From NCBI GenBank assembly GCA_031267155.1, contig JAIRZR010000233.1, positions 1 through 8,598 of the forward strand: DNA of 8,598 nucleotides, written 5' to 3'. Origin of the DNA: Prevotellaceae bacterium. GTDB taxonomy: Bacteria; Bacteroidota; Bacteroidia; Bacteroidales; UBA932. The translations under genes were made by a program, and so were the position numbers. Shown here piece by piece: positions 1-6,914 of the stretch. The notes under the pieces are model-generated. The model was given only the letters and a program-made list of their open reading frames with translations, searched no databases and was not told the origin of the DNA. Each line of letters begins with the position of its first letter. Positions within the stretch are counted from its first letter, which is position 1.

Positions 1-68
1 AGTTTTCTTACTGTATTCATAACCAATAATAAATTACAATTTCACAAATACAAAAGTATTAAATTTAT
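1..68. other. AT-rich left edge with possible leftward -7 motif
   Basis: No gene is visible here. On the minus strand, positions 58-51 read TACTTTTG, which fits the Bacteroidota -7 consensus TAnnTTTG. I find no TTG at the expected 19-21 base spacing upstream of it (towards higher coordinates). It could drive a gene lying left of the window, but in DNA this AT-rich the motif may be chance. Its only support is the 8-base match. Confidence 0.25.
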
Positions 69-224
69 TGGTTCTACCGTTATTTGTGTGGAAGCATGTC
101 AAGATCACCGTTAAAAAAGAGAATTGCTATTCTGAAATTTTCAGTATTTCTGTACCCTCTTCCAATGTCTTTCATATAACAACATTGCAAACGAATAATA
201 TGAAGCAGATTATGGATGCGACAA

Positions 225-388
225 AAAATCCCGTAAGGGATGAAATATCGGTAGAAAACAGTCGAAAATCGGTAAGAATCCCGTCAGGGATGACATGTAA
301 AAACGGAGATATCACATGTCATCCCTGACGGGATTTTGCTGGATAATGAATTGATTTCTACCAATATTTCATCCCTGACGGGATTTTT
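225..388. repeat. Inner inverted pair of palindromic units
   Basis: The arm at 225-258 is the reverse complement of 355-388 except for a few substitutions. Each arm contains a small palindrome (228-241, ATCCCGTAAGGGAT; 371-384, ATCCCTGACGGGAT) next to the TTCTACC box. The same ATCCC/GGGAT palindrome occurs again at 278-291 and 321-334, making four copies in about 160 bp. Repeats of this general look are common between Bacteroidales genes; I relate them to REP-type elements by inference only. Confidence 0.75.
277..335. repeat. Central long hairpin, 22 bp stem
   Basis: Positions 277-298 and 314-335 are perfect reverse complements of 22 bp separated by a 15-base loop. It sits near the centre of the larger nested inverted repeat. 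No T-run follows the stem on either strand, so it does not look like an ordinary intrinsic terminator, although a hairpin this strong in RNA could still stall polymerase or protect a transcript end. Confidence 0.8.
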
Positions 389-570
389 GATCCCGCAATG
401 TTATATGCTTTTCCAAGCGAACAGGGTTGTCGGAATCTTTTCCTTATGCCATTCTGTTATATTCCTGATTTTATTACTCCCACACAAATAACGGTAGAAC
501 CATTGATATCATATTTTTTTGCCGAAAAAGTAATAAAAAAAACAGCAATGACAATATGACGCTACTCAAA

Positions 571-603
571 TTCGGTTTATGCAATAAAAAAGTGTTACTT
601 TTG
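571..603 (+). promoter_or_regulatory. Probable promoter of the glycoside-hydrolase lipoprotein gene
   Basis: TACTTTTG at 596-603 matches the Bacteroidota -7 consensus TAnnTTTG. The upstream element is poor: TTCG at 571-574, 21 bases before the -7 motif. A start of transcription a few bases after 603 would give a leader of roughly 75-80 nt before the ATG at 692. Nothing else in 503-685 resembles a regulatory site that I can identify. Confidence 0.45.
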
Positions 604-691
604 TCCCCGATAATAATTGCAGTACGTAACACGAAAAACAGACGCTTTGATTAACGAACTGAATATATTAACGGTTTAAAATGATTTGGCA

Positions 692-2866
692 ATGAGGACA
701 AAATTAATTTACGGATGGATATGTATGATGGCTTTGAGCCTGGCGGTGTTATCATCCTGCGTGAAAAAAGAGACGGCAGATGAAGATACCGGGAAAACCG
801 GAGAAACAGACACACCCTTGCAGGAAAGCGACAATGCCAATACCCGAGCCGGCAAATATGAGGGGTATTTCCTGTACGGCTCGAATATGCAGTGGATGAA
901 CTCGAACTGGGCGGACGAGGATATTGCGGACATCCTAATCGGAAGCGAACGCCGCAGGCGGGAAGGCGTGGGCGTTACCAGCCTGCGTCCCGCGCTGTAC
1001 GAGAACTTTGTGGAAACCTACGGTTACGATATCCGTATAAGTACCTTCGAATACTATGAGCGGATCGGCGCGAAAAACAATGTGGTCTTTATCGGCGACC
1101 GGCCGTCGGATCAGCACCGCGAGCGGAAGCAGCATATTCCCGGCATAGCCTCCGAATCGTACGAAAACCTGTATGAACCCATTTGGGATCAGGGTGAAAA
1201 CGAAACGCCCGTCAACGACAGGAATTATTATGCCCTGTATGTTTACGAGCTTGTACGGCGCTACAGGGACTATGTGAAGTTCTGGGAAATCAAGAATGAG
1301 CCTGATTTCACATACGCGCCCATGTGCGGCGAGAACGGTCCCGGCGAGGGATGCAACTGGTGGGACAGGGATCCCGATCCGGAAATCCTTGCGAATCTTC
1401 ATGCCCCGGTTCAAAGCTATATCCGGATGCTGCGGGTTTCGTACGAAGTCATCAAATCGCTTGATCCTGATGCTTTCGTCTGCGTGGGCGGCATTGGCTA
1501 CGAGAGTTTCCTCGACGCCATTCTGCGCAGCACCGACAACCCCGACGGCGGAAAACCTGCAGACGAATATCCATACACGGGCGGCGCCTGGTTCGACTGC
1601 CTGAGTTACCACATCTATCCAATGTATTATCTGAAAAAATGGAGCGGGCAGGGATTTCAGTATTCCCGTCACTCGGATGCCGCCGTGGATGCCGTAGTCA
1701 GTCAAAACAGGCTGTACGTCGATGTGCTGAAAAAATACGGTTACGACGGGACGAAATATCCCGCCAAGGAGATCATTATCACCGAAACCAATATCCCCTC
1801 CAGGCAGGTGGGCGATTATATCGGTTCGGAGCAGTCGCAGCGTAATTATCTGATCAAGGCGGCAGTGGCTACCCAGCAGAACGGCGTCAGCGCCATCTAT
1901 ACGTACTGTCCGTGGGATTTCAGGGAAGAGAACGAAAACGGACAGGAATACGACTACAAAGGCTTTTACAGGCCGATCCCCGATGCTCCCGAAAGCGGAG
2001 AGCTGCGCATGCGCGAGTCGGGAATTGGCTGGCGTACCGCGAGCCGCATGTTGGGCGAACGGAAATACGATGCTGCCGAAACTGCCCGTCTGAATCTCCC
2101 GGCAAGCGTCGGCGGCGGCGCGTTCCATTCGGCTGCAGGCAGGGATTATGTCTATGTCCTCTGGGCAAAAACCGGCAGGGATCTGGATGAGACGGCATCG
2201 GCAACATTTACCTTCCCGCCATCCCTGAACGTTGCGAAAATGGTATCCGTGTCGTGGGACGAAAAGGAAACAGCCGTCAGTGGCAGCACGATCCGGCTTA
2301 CGGGCGACCCGGTTTTCGTGATGCTCAATGCAGATATTACAGATAAAGAGGCTATCCCGGTGACCGGCGTCACGTTCAACCGTGCATCCGAATCAATTGA
2401 TACCGGGAACACGCTCCAGCTCGTTGCCAGCGTCGCTCCCCGCAACGCGACGAACAGGAAAACGGCATGGACAAGCGCCAATACTTCTATTGCCAGGGTC
2501 GATAAGTTTGGCGTGCTCACAGCCGTAGCGCCGGGAGAAACCGTCGTTACCGTAGAAACCGAAGACGGTCATAAAACCGCAACCTGCAATATCACGGTAC
2601 GTGCTGTAACGGTCAATCTGTCGTACATACTGATCAGTTCGGCTTACGAACACATGAAAGCAGGAGAAACCCTGCAACTTGGCGTCGAATTTTTCCCGGC
2701 AAACGCCACTAACCGTAACATCATCTGGACAAGCGGCAATGACAATGTCGCGACCGTGGACAGGACCGGCAAAATTACAGCCGTTGCCGTCGGAAAAACA
2801 GTCGTTACGGCAACTCCCGAAGGCGAGGAGTCAAAAGCAAAGAGCTGTACTGTTCAGGTAAACTAA
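692..2866 (+). CDS. Secreted lipoprotein: glycoside-hydrolase-like (clan GH-A type) domain plus two BIG2 Ig-like domains
   Basis: A predicted 724-residue cell-envelope protein. A TTG six bases upstream (686) is also possible, but ATG 692 gives a normal lipoprotein signal: a short basic N-terminus, a hydrophobic stretch at about 8-20 and the lipobox LSSC with Cys23. Residues about 55-470 look like a (beta/alpha)8 hydrolase. WEIKNEP places a candidate acid/base Glu at 203, CLSYHIYP lies near 303-310, and IIITETN places a candidate nucleophile Glu at 365. This two-glutamate layout is typical of clan GH-A (GH39/GH5-like); I cannot fix the family or substrate. About 475-547 resembles a beta-sandwich attached to such enzymes. 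Two BIG2-like domains follow, about 555-636 and 641-723, both with WTS followed by a VD..G turn. The acidic stretch after the Cys (ADED) may favour surface export. There are no SusC/SusD-type neighbours, so it stands alone here. Confidence 0.88.
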   Translation: MRTKLIYGWICMMALSLAVLSSCVKKETADEDTGKTGETDTPLQESDNANTRAGKYEGYFLYGSNMQWMNSNWADEDIADILIGSERRRREGVGVTSLRPALYENFVETYGYDIRISTFEYYERIGAKNNVVFIGDRPSDQHRERKQHIPGIASESYENLYEPIWDQGENETPVNDRNYYALYVYELVRRYRDYVKFWEIKNEPDFTYAPMCGENGPGEGCNWWDRDPDPEILANLHAPVQSYIRMLRVSYEVIKSLDPDAFVCVGGIGYESFLDAILRSTDNPDGGKPADEYPYTGGAWFDCLSYHIYPMYYLKKWSGQGFQYSRHSDAAVDAVVSQNRLYVDVLKKYGYDGTKYPAKEIIITETNIPSRQVGDYIGSEQSQRNYLIKAAVATQQNGVSAIYTYCPWDFREENENGQEYDYKGFYRPIPDAPESGELRMRESGIGWRTASRMLGERKYDAAETARLNLPASVGGGAFHSAAGRDYVYVLWAKTGRDLDETASATFTFPPSLNVAKMVSVSWDEKETAVSGSTIRLTGDPVFVMLNADITDKEAIPVTGVTFNRASESIDTGNTLQLVASVAPRNATNRKTAWTSANTSIARVDKFGVLTAVAPGETVVTVETEDGHKTATCNITVRAVTVNLSYILISSAYEHMKAGETLQLGVEFFPANATNRNIIWTSGNDNVATVDRTGKITAVAVGKTVVTATPEGEESKAKSCTVQVN

Positions 2867-3280
2867 GGAACTGTAGAGAAATAAACGGACTGTTATATTT
2901 CCCTGCAAGATACTAAATATCAATCGAGGATATCTCTGTCGCACAAGACGCTCCGTTTCTGTTTCTCAAGTTGCCCGTCTCTGCCGCACAGGATGCTTAT
3001 ACTGCAAAGTATTGTCATCATCTTAGCTGTACGACAAAAATTCCGTAAAGCTGCAAGTGAGTAAAAATTAAGATTATATCGTACCTGACGGACCGAAAAG
3101 CAAAATCAATAGAAAAAATGCTTCGTACACTTGGCGAAGGAAAACAAGTCTGCAAAAGTTCCCTGCAGTACACTCGTTCTCCAGACTGGAATGCACCCGT
3201 GCTTCACTTCGTTCACAATGAATATTCGTGCCTGAGATTGCTTTGCTGTGTTTTTCAATATCTTCCCGGCCTTACATGCA
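2867..3280. other. Non-coding gap with degenerate repeat remnants
   Basis: There is no convincing gene in these 414 bases, and no hairpin with a T-run just after the lipoprotein gene. A 60-codon open frame starting at 3118 has no recognisable protein features and runs into the terminator at 3281. The segment 3236-3252 matches 8366-8382, near the other end of the window, at 16 of 17 bases (GATTGCTTTgCTGTGTT against the same with a). GCTTCACTTCGTTCACAATGA at 3201-3221 has the look of a worn intergenic repeat, so the gap probably contains decayed repeat copies. Confidence 0.5.
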
Positions 3281-3312
3281 AAAAGGGCGGAATCGATTAA
3301 TTCCGCCCTTTT
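3281..3312 (-). terminator. Intrinsic terminator at the end of the etf operon
   Basis: A perfect 13 bp stem (3281-3293 with 3300-3312) encloses a 6-base loop. On the minus strand the GC-rich stem is followed by a run of five T, and it begins 21 bases after the etfA stop codon. The stem ends in A:T pairs on both sides, so it could also stop plus-strand transcripts coming from the convergent lipoprotein gene, although that gene ends more than 400 bases away. Confidence 0.9.
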
Positions 3313-3333
3313 GACCGTGTATCGGATTATTGT

Positions 3334-4350
3334 TTATTTCGAGTTTGCCTTGTAGGACTTAATTATTTTGGGGATCACAGTCGAGAGATCTCCGACGATT
3401 GAATAATCGGCTATTTGATTTATCGGGGCATTGGGGTCGCTGTTGATCGAAATAATCATTGCGGATTCCTGCATGCCGGCAGTGTGCTGTACCTGACCCG
3501 ATATTCCGCAGGCGATATACAGTTTCGGGCGCACCGTAACTCCCGTCTGTCCCACCTGCCGGGCATGGTCGGCATACCCTGCGTCCACCGCGGCGCGCGA
3601 AGCTCCGACTTCGCCTCCGAGAACGGAAGCCAGCTCAAACAGCAAATCGAAATTCTCCCTCGAGCCGACGCCATATCCGCCCGACACGATTATCGGAGCG
3701 CCTTTGATGTCGATTTTACGCTCTTCGAGATGCCTTTCGATTATCGAGACAGCAAAATCTTCGTCTCCGACATACCTGTCCACATCCAGAATCTTCAGTT
3801 CGCCGGTTTTCGCTTCCGCGAGCATTTCCTTTCGCATCACGCCCTCGCGAACCGTAGCCATTTGCGGGCGGTGGTCGGGATTAATGATTGTGGCGATGAT
3901 ATTTCCTCCGAAGGCGGGACGTATCTGAAGCAGTAAATCTTTGTATTCGTTGCCTTTGGTATCCCTGTGGTCGCCTATTTCGAGGCTTGTGCAGTCGGCA
4001 GTGAGTCCGCTTTTCAGGGCGGAAGAAACGCGCGGGGCGAGGTCGCGTCCCAGGGACGATGCGCCGAACAGTGCAATCTGCGGTTTTTCCTCCCTGAACA
4101 GTCCCACGACTATTGACGTGTGGGGCAGCGTGCGGTACGGAGCCAGGCGTTCATCCTCAGCCAGATGTACGATATCGGCGCCGTATGAGTACAGTTCCCT
4201 TTCGATGCCCGACAGCTGATTCCCGATGACCAGAGCTTCGAGTTTGCAGTTCAGCCGTTTTGCCAGTTCGCGTCCTTTAGTGAGCAGTTCGAGGCTCACA
4301 TCGGCAATTTTGCCTTTCTCGGTTTCACAGTAAACAAAAATATTATTCAT
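3334..4350 (-). CDS. etfA: Electron transfer flavoprotein, alpha subunit
   Basis: A 338-residue alpha subunit of the soluble FAD-containing electron transfer flavoprotein, which shuttles electrons between acyl-CoA dehydrogenase-type flavoproteins and other carriers. ATG 4350 is chosen over an in-frame ATG ten codons upstream because MNNIFVYCE begins like other EtfA proteins. The N-terminal alpha/beta domain spans about 1-195. The C-terminal FAD domain carries the expected motifs: VSGGYGVGSRENF at about 222-234, GASRAAVDAG with Arg252, VGQTG (Gln268, Thr269), GISGQVQH with His289, and INSDPNAPINQIADY. Nothing appears missing, and the length is normal. The start overlaps the end of the upstream acidic-protein gene by 8 bp, implying translational coupling. 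It is the last gene before the terminator. No acyl-CoA dehydrogenase follows, although one is a frequent neighbour in this group. Confidence 0.96.
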   Translation of the reverse strand: MNNIFVYCETEKGKIADVSLELLTKGRELAKRLNCKLEALVIGNQLSGIERELYSYGADIVHLAEDERLAPYRTLPHTSIVVGLFREEKPQIALFGASSLGRDLAPRVSSALKSGLTADCTSLEIGDHRDTKGNEYKDLLLQIRPAFGGNIIATIINPDHRPQMATVREGVMRKEMLAEAKTGELKILDVDRYVGDEDFAVSIIERHLEERKIDIKGAPIIVSGGYGVGSRENFDLLFELASVLGGEVGASRAAVDAGYADHARQVGQTGVTVRPKLYIACGISGQVQHTAGMQESAMIISINSDPNAPINQIADYSIVGDLSTVIPKIIKSYKANSK

Positions 4351-4903
4351 TGTCAAATGTATTATCCTGTATAAATTCAATCTTATCTATCTCTTCAAAA
4401 AATTCGGCGACCTCTTCGCCGTATTTCGCTTCCAGTTCCTTCCACTCGCTGCTTTGCAGTATCAGCAGTGAATGGACATTGTCTTCGGTCAGGCTCATTT
4501 TCAGAACCCTTGTTTCGTACTCGGGCTTGATGATCTCGTTGAATTTCCTGATAATGTCGTATTCACTGTCCCCGCGATCCATGACGTACCTGTCGTCGTC
4601 GATATAGACAACAGTCAAGCCGCCGTCCTCGTAATCGGCGTCGACGTCGTATGGAAGATATTCGTCGGCAAGAATGTTTATCAGTTCGCAGTAATCGTCG
4701 TCCGTTGTCACCGGTATTGTGAAAAGGATTTCGAAAAGTTCTTCCGCATCAAAGTCCTTAATGTCGGGAATTTCGTCAAACTCACCGGAATCATCGTCCT
4801 CGTCCGGAGTAATAAAATCGTAAATCTCGTCCCTGTACAGGTCGATGTATTCTCCGGGTTTTTCCTCGAATAAAATCCTTAAATCATTTTGTGAAGGTAT
4901 CAT
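4343..4903 (-). CDS. Very acidic protein of unknown function between etfB and etfA
   Basis: I do not recognise this 186-residue protein. It is extremely acidic: about 58 Asp/Glu against about 14 Lys/Arg, with clusters such as DEDDDSGEFDE near residues 34-44 and IDDDR near 101-105. It has no signal peptide or membrane segment, so it is predicted to be cytoplasmic. The C-terminal part (about 120-180) alternates hydrophobic and charged residues (LLILQSSEWKELEAKYGEEV) and probably folds as strand and helix, so this is not just a low-complexity tail. It starts 20 bp after etfB and overlaps the etfA start by 8 bp. The ordered residues and tight spacing argue that it is a real gene. The position suggests a partner or assembly factor for ETF, but that is inference from context only. 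Confidence 0.88.
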   Translation of the reverse strand: MIPSQNDLRILFEEKPGEYIDLYRDEIYDFITPDEDDDSGEFDEIPDIKDFDAEELFEILFTIPVTTDDDYCELINILADEYLPYDVDADYEDGGLTVVYIDDDRYVMDRGDSEYDIIRKFNEIIKPEYETRVLKMSLTEDNVHSLLILQSSEWKELEAKYGEEVAEFFEEIDKIEFIQDNTFDNE

Positions 4904-4923
4904 TTCTATATGTATTAAATTGT

Positions 4924-5799
4924 TTAACCTATTGTATGACTGGCGATGAGTTCTTTTATCAGTGATTCGATATCCGAATCGACGTCGCCGAGTTTCTTTG
5001 ATTCCTTAACCTGGAAAACCACGTTTTCAATCTTTTTCACCTTTGTCGGGGAACCTTTCAGCCCGAACTGCTCTTCTTCGCCCGAAATATCCGACACGCC
5101 CCATTCGGGGATGTTCAGATAGGTTCTGAGCTGGTGAAATTCGATGTAGTCGGCGTCCTGCGCCTGCATTTCGCTGACTGTCTTCGCATGTTTGTACTTC
5201 ATCAGGCATTTTGCATTCCGGGGGCGGCACGACGGAGCCGAGGCATTGACGGTCAGCACCAGCGGGAGTTTTCCCCTGACGGTTTCCACTCCGTGTTCCA
5301 GGCGGCGCAGAACCGTGATCTCGCCGTTTTCGCACGACAGCACTTCTTCGGCGTATGTGATTTGCGGCAGACCGAGCTTTTCGGCAACCTGCGGACCTAC
5401 CTGAGCCGTGTCGCCGTCAATCGCCTGGCGTCCTGCGATTATTATGTCCGGTTTCATTTTCCGTATAGCGCATGCAAGCGCGTATGAAGTAGCGAGCGTA
5501 TCGGCGCCGGCAAATTTTCTGTCGGTCAAAAGCACGCCGCCGTCAGCGCCTCTGAACAGTCCTTCGCGGATAATGTCCGCCGCCCGTCCCGGTCCCATTG
5601 TGAGCAATTCCACTTCTGTTCCGGGATTGCTGTCCTTCAACCTCAGCGCCGATTCGAGCGCGTGCAGATCTTCGGGATTGAAAATTGCGGGCAAAGCGGC
5701 ACGGTTAACAGTTCCTTCGGCGGTCATGGCGTCCTTGCCGACATTGCGGGTGTCAGGAACCTGTTTTGCTAAAACTACTATTTTTAAGGGTTTAGTCAT
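4924..5799 (-). CDS. etfB: Electron transfer flavoprotein, beta subunit
   Basis: A 291-residue beta subunit that pairs with EtfA; it binds the nucleotide (AMP or a second FAD, depending on the ETF class). The N-terminus reads KIVVLAKQVPDT, as is usual for EtfB. FNPEDLHALESALRLK lies near 40-55 and TMGPGRAADIIREGL near 67-81. The nucleotide-binding signature AIDGDTAQVGP is at 126-136, and CRPRNAKCLMKYKHA near 191-205. The DGDTAQVGP form resembles EtfB proteins of flavin-bifurcating ETFs more than the DDDSNQTG form of mitochondrial ETF, so a bifurcating role is possible but unproven. The length is slightly above average because of a C-terminal tail of about 40 residues. It follows the DUF3467 gene after 69 bp; I see no strong promoter in that gap, so read-through from upstream is likely. 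Confidence 0.96.
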   Translation of the reverse strand: MTKPLKIVVLAKQVPDTRNVGKDAMTAEGTVNRAALPAIFNPEDLHALESALRLKDSNPGTEVELLTMGPGRAADIIREGLFRGADGGVLLTDRKFAGADTLATSYALACAIRKMKPDIIIAGRQAIDGDTAQVGPQVAEKLGLPQITYAEEVLSCENGEITVLRRLEHGVETVRGKLPLVLTVNASAPSCRPRNAKCLMKYKHAKTVSEMQAQDADYIEFHQLRTYLNIPEWGVSDISGEEEQFGLKGSPTKVKKIENVVFQVKESKKLGDVDSDIESLIKELIASHTIG

Positions 5800-5868
5800 A
5801 ATATTTTATATAAAAATTAATCTGAATTTCATTGTCTTGAGAATTCGACATTTCGTTTCCTGCATGAC

Positions 5869-6177
5869 TCATGCCTGCCTTTTCGATCCGAAATTCATTG
5901 GCATCATGGAACCGTGCCTGTCGTCAATTTTGATTGTCCCGTGAATCGATTCGTATTTCGAGATATTGTCCTGCAGTGCATGCAGGAGTCTTTTTGCATG
6001 TTCCGGCGTCAGGATAATCCTGTTCTGCACTTTTGCCTTTGGCACTCCGGGCATTACCCGTACAAAATCTACTACAAATTCCGATGAGGAATGGGCGATA
6101 ATAGCCAGATTGGAATATGTTCCCTGCGCTACCTCTTCCGTGAGTTCAATGTTTATTTCCGCTTGATTTTCCATCAC
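5869..6177 (-). CDS. DUF3467 family protein
   Basis: A 102-residue protein matching the small DUF3467 family as I remember it from Bacteroidetes. Conserved-looking stretches are YSNLAIIAHSSSEFVVDFVR at 21-40, PGVPKAKVQNRIILTPEHAK at about 43-62, and the helix RLLHALQDNISKYES. The function of the family is not known to me. There is no signal peptide or membrane segment, so it should be cytoplasmic. The first two codons are both ATG, and either could be the start. It sits 48 bp after ppa and 69 bp before etfB in the same operon. The last 20 or so residues (DDRHGSMMPMNFGSKRQA) look disordered and are probably variable. Confidence 0.9.
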   Translation of the reverse strand: MMENQAEINIELTEEVAQGTYSNLAIIAHSSSEFVVDFVRVMPGVPKAKVQNRIILTPEHAKRLLHALQDNISKYESIHGTIKIDDRHGSMMPMNFGSKRQA

Positions 6178-6225
6178 TTTCTTTTATTTATACTGTTAAT
6201 ATTCATTTATATATATTTTTTTTAT

Positions 6226-6900
6226 TCATGTTCCCGGATTGAGCATTCCCTCCAGGTTGAAACGGTTTCGATAGTCCTGTATCGAGCGTTCGATTATTTC
6301 ATGCGCTTCCGCAACTCCGTAGGCAGATGTAAGTTCGCATTTGGGCTTGACAACTCCGGGGATGTCCTTGTATGTTATGAAATAGTGTTTGAGGCGCTCG
6401 AGCACATAGCTCGGGATGTCCGAGATATCGCCGTAGTCGCCGTAAACGGCGTCGTTGTCCATGACGGCTATCAGCTTGTCGTCCGCCTGATTTCCGTCGA
6501 TGAGCCTGAATCCGCCTATCGGGCGCGCCTTCACCAGTATGTCCCCGTGACTGATCACCTTTTCCGTGAGGACGCATATATCTATCGGGTCTTCGTCTCC
6601 GTTGATGTCGAAGCGCTGAAGAAGTTTCCTGCTTGTTTCGGCAACCAGCTCGCCGCAGTATGTCTGCGGGATAAACCCGTACAGGGCGGGGATGACGTTG
6701 GAATATTTCTGCGGGCGGTCTATGCGGAGATAGCCGCTTATCTTGTCCACTTCGTATTTCACCGTGTCGGTAGGCACTATTTCGATAAAGCATGTAACCA
6801 CTTTTGGCGCTTCCTTTCCGAAACTTATCCCGTGCCAGGGGTGCGACTTGTACCTCATTCCCATAAGCCGCCCAACTATGGGGTCGAAAGAATCATACAT
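6226..6900 (-). CDS. ppa: Inorganic pyrophosphatase (family I, soluble)
   Basis: A 224-residue cytoplasmic enzyme that hydrolyses pyrophosphate to two phosphates with Mg2+, pulling PPi-releasing syntheses forward. The family I landmarks are present: KYEVDKISGYLRIDRPQ at 48-64 (Glu50, Lys53, Arg62), the metal-binding aspartates of DEDPID at 102-107 (Asp102, Asp104, Asp107), Asp135, Asp140 and Lys142 in IDGNQADDK, and TYKDIPG with Tyr177 and Lys178. Residue 103 is Glu, where the usual signature has Gly, Ser, Asp or Asn; the aspartates themselves are intact. It is longer than the E. coli enzyme (about 175 residues), owing partly to an N-terminal extension; ATG codons at 13 or 15 are alternative starts. 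It begins 14 bp after the batE-like gene and is co-transcribed with it. Confidence 0.94.
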   Translation of the reverse strand: MYDSFDPIVGRLMGMRYKSHPWHGISFGKEAPKVVTCFIEIVPTDTVKYEVDKISGYLRIDRPQKYSNVIPALYGFIPQTYCGELVAETSRKLLQRFDINGDEDPIDICVLTEKVISHGDILVKARPIGGFRLIDGNQADDKLIAVMDNDAVYGDYGDISDIPSYVLERLKHYFITYKDIPGVVKPKCELTSAYGVAEAHEIIERSIQDYRNRFNLEGMLNPGT

Positions 6901-6914
6901 ATAACATTTCCGTT

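Larger units (their letters stand above)
69..502. repeat. Nested inverted-repeat element (MITE/REP-cluster-like), 434 bp
   Basis: The outer ends are a perfect 23 bp inverted repeat, 69-91 against 480-502. Inside lie a second inverted pair (225-258 with 355-388, few mismatches) and a central hairpin (277-335). A shared box, TTCTACC followed by RWTATTT, occurs four times in alternating orientation: 72-85 (+), 243-256 (-), 356-369 (+) and 486-499 (-). There is no convincing reading frame and no transposase inside, and I see no clear target-site duplication at the edges. Terminal inverted repeats around a non-coding core suggest a non-autonomous mobile element or a composite of REP-like units. 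That origin is inference; the symmetry is directly visible. Confidence 0.7.

Noticed and set aside
68..328. An 86-codon plus-strand open frame
   Set aside because: It is read through the inverted repeats and its codons include several copies of the palindromic unit. No signal peptide, motif or promoter supports it.
220..390. Possible CRISPR array
   Set aside because: The repeats are short palindromes in mixed orientation with irregular spacing, unlike direct repeats separated by unique spacers of even length, and no cas gene is present.
935..2128. A 397-codon open frame antisense to the lipoprotein gene
   Set aside because: It lies wholly inside a well-supported gene on the opposite strand, shows no recognisable domain, and is explained by the codon bias of the real gene.
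3118..3300. A 60-codon plus-strand frame
   Set aside because: It ends inside the terminator hairpin, covers degenerate repeats and has no protein-like features.
5862..5874. Palindrome GCATGA-C-TCATGC at the end of the DUF3467 gene as a terminator
   Set aside because: There is no T-run after it on the minus strand and the stem is only 6 bp; it overlaps the stop codon region by chance or minor structure.
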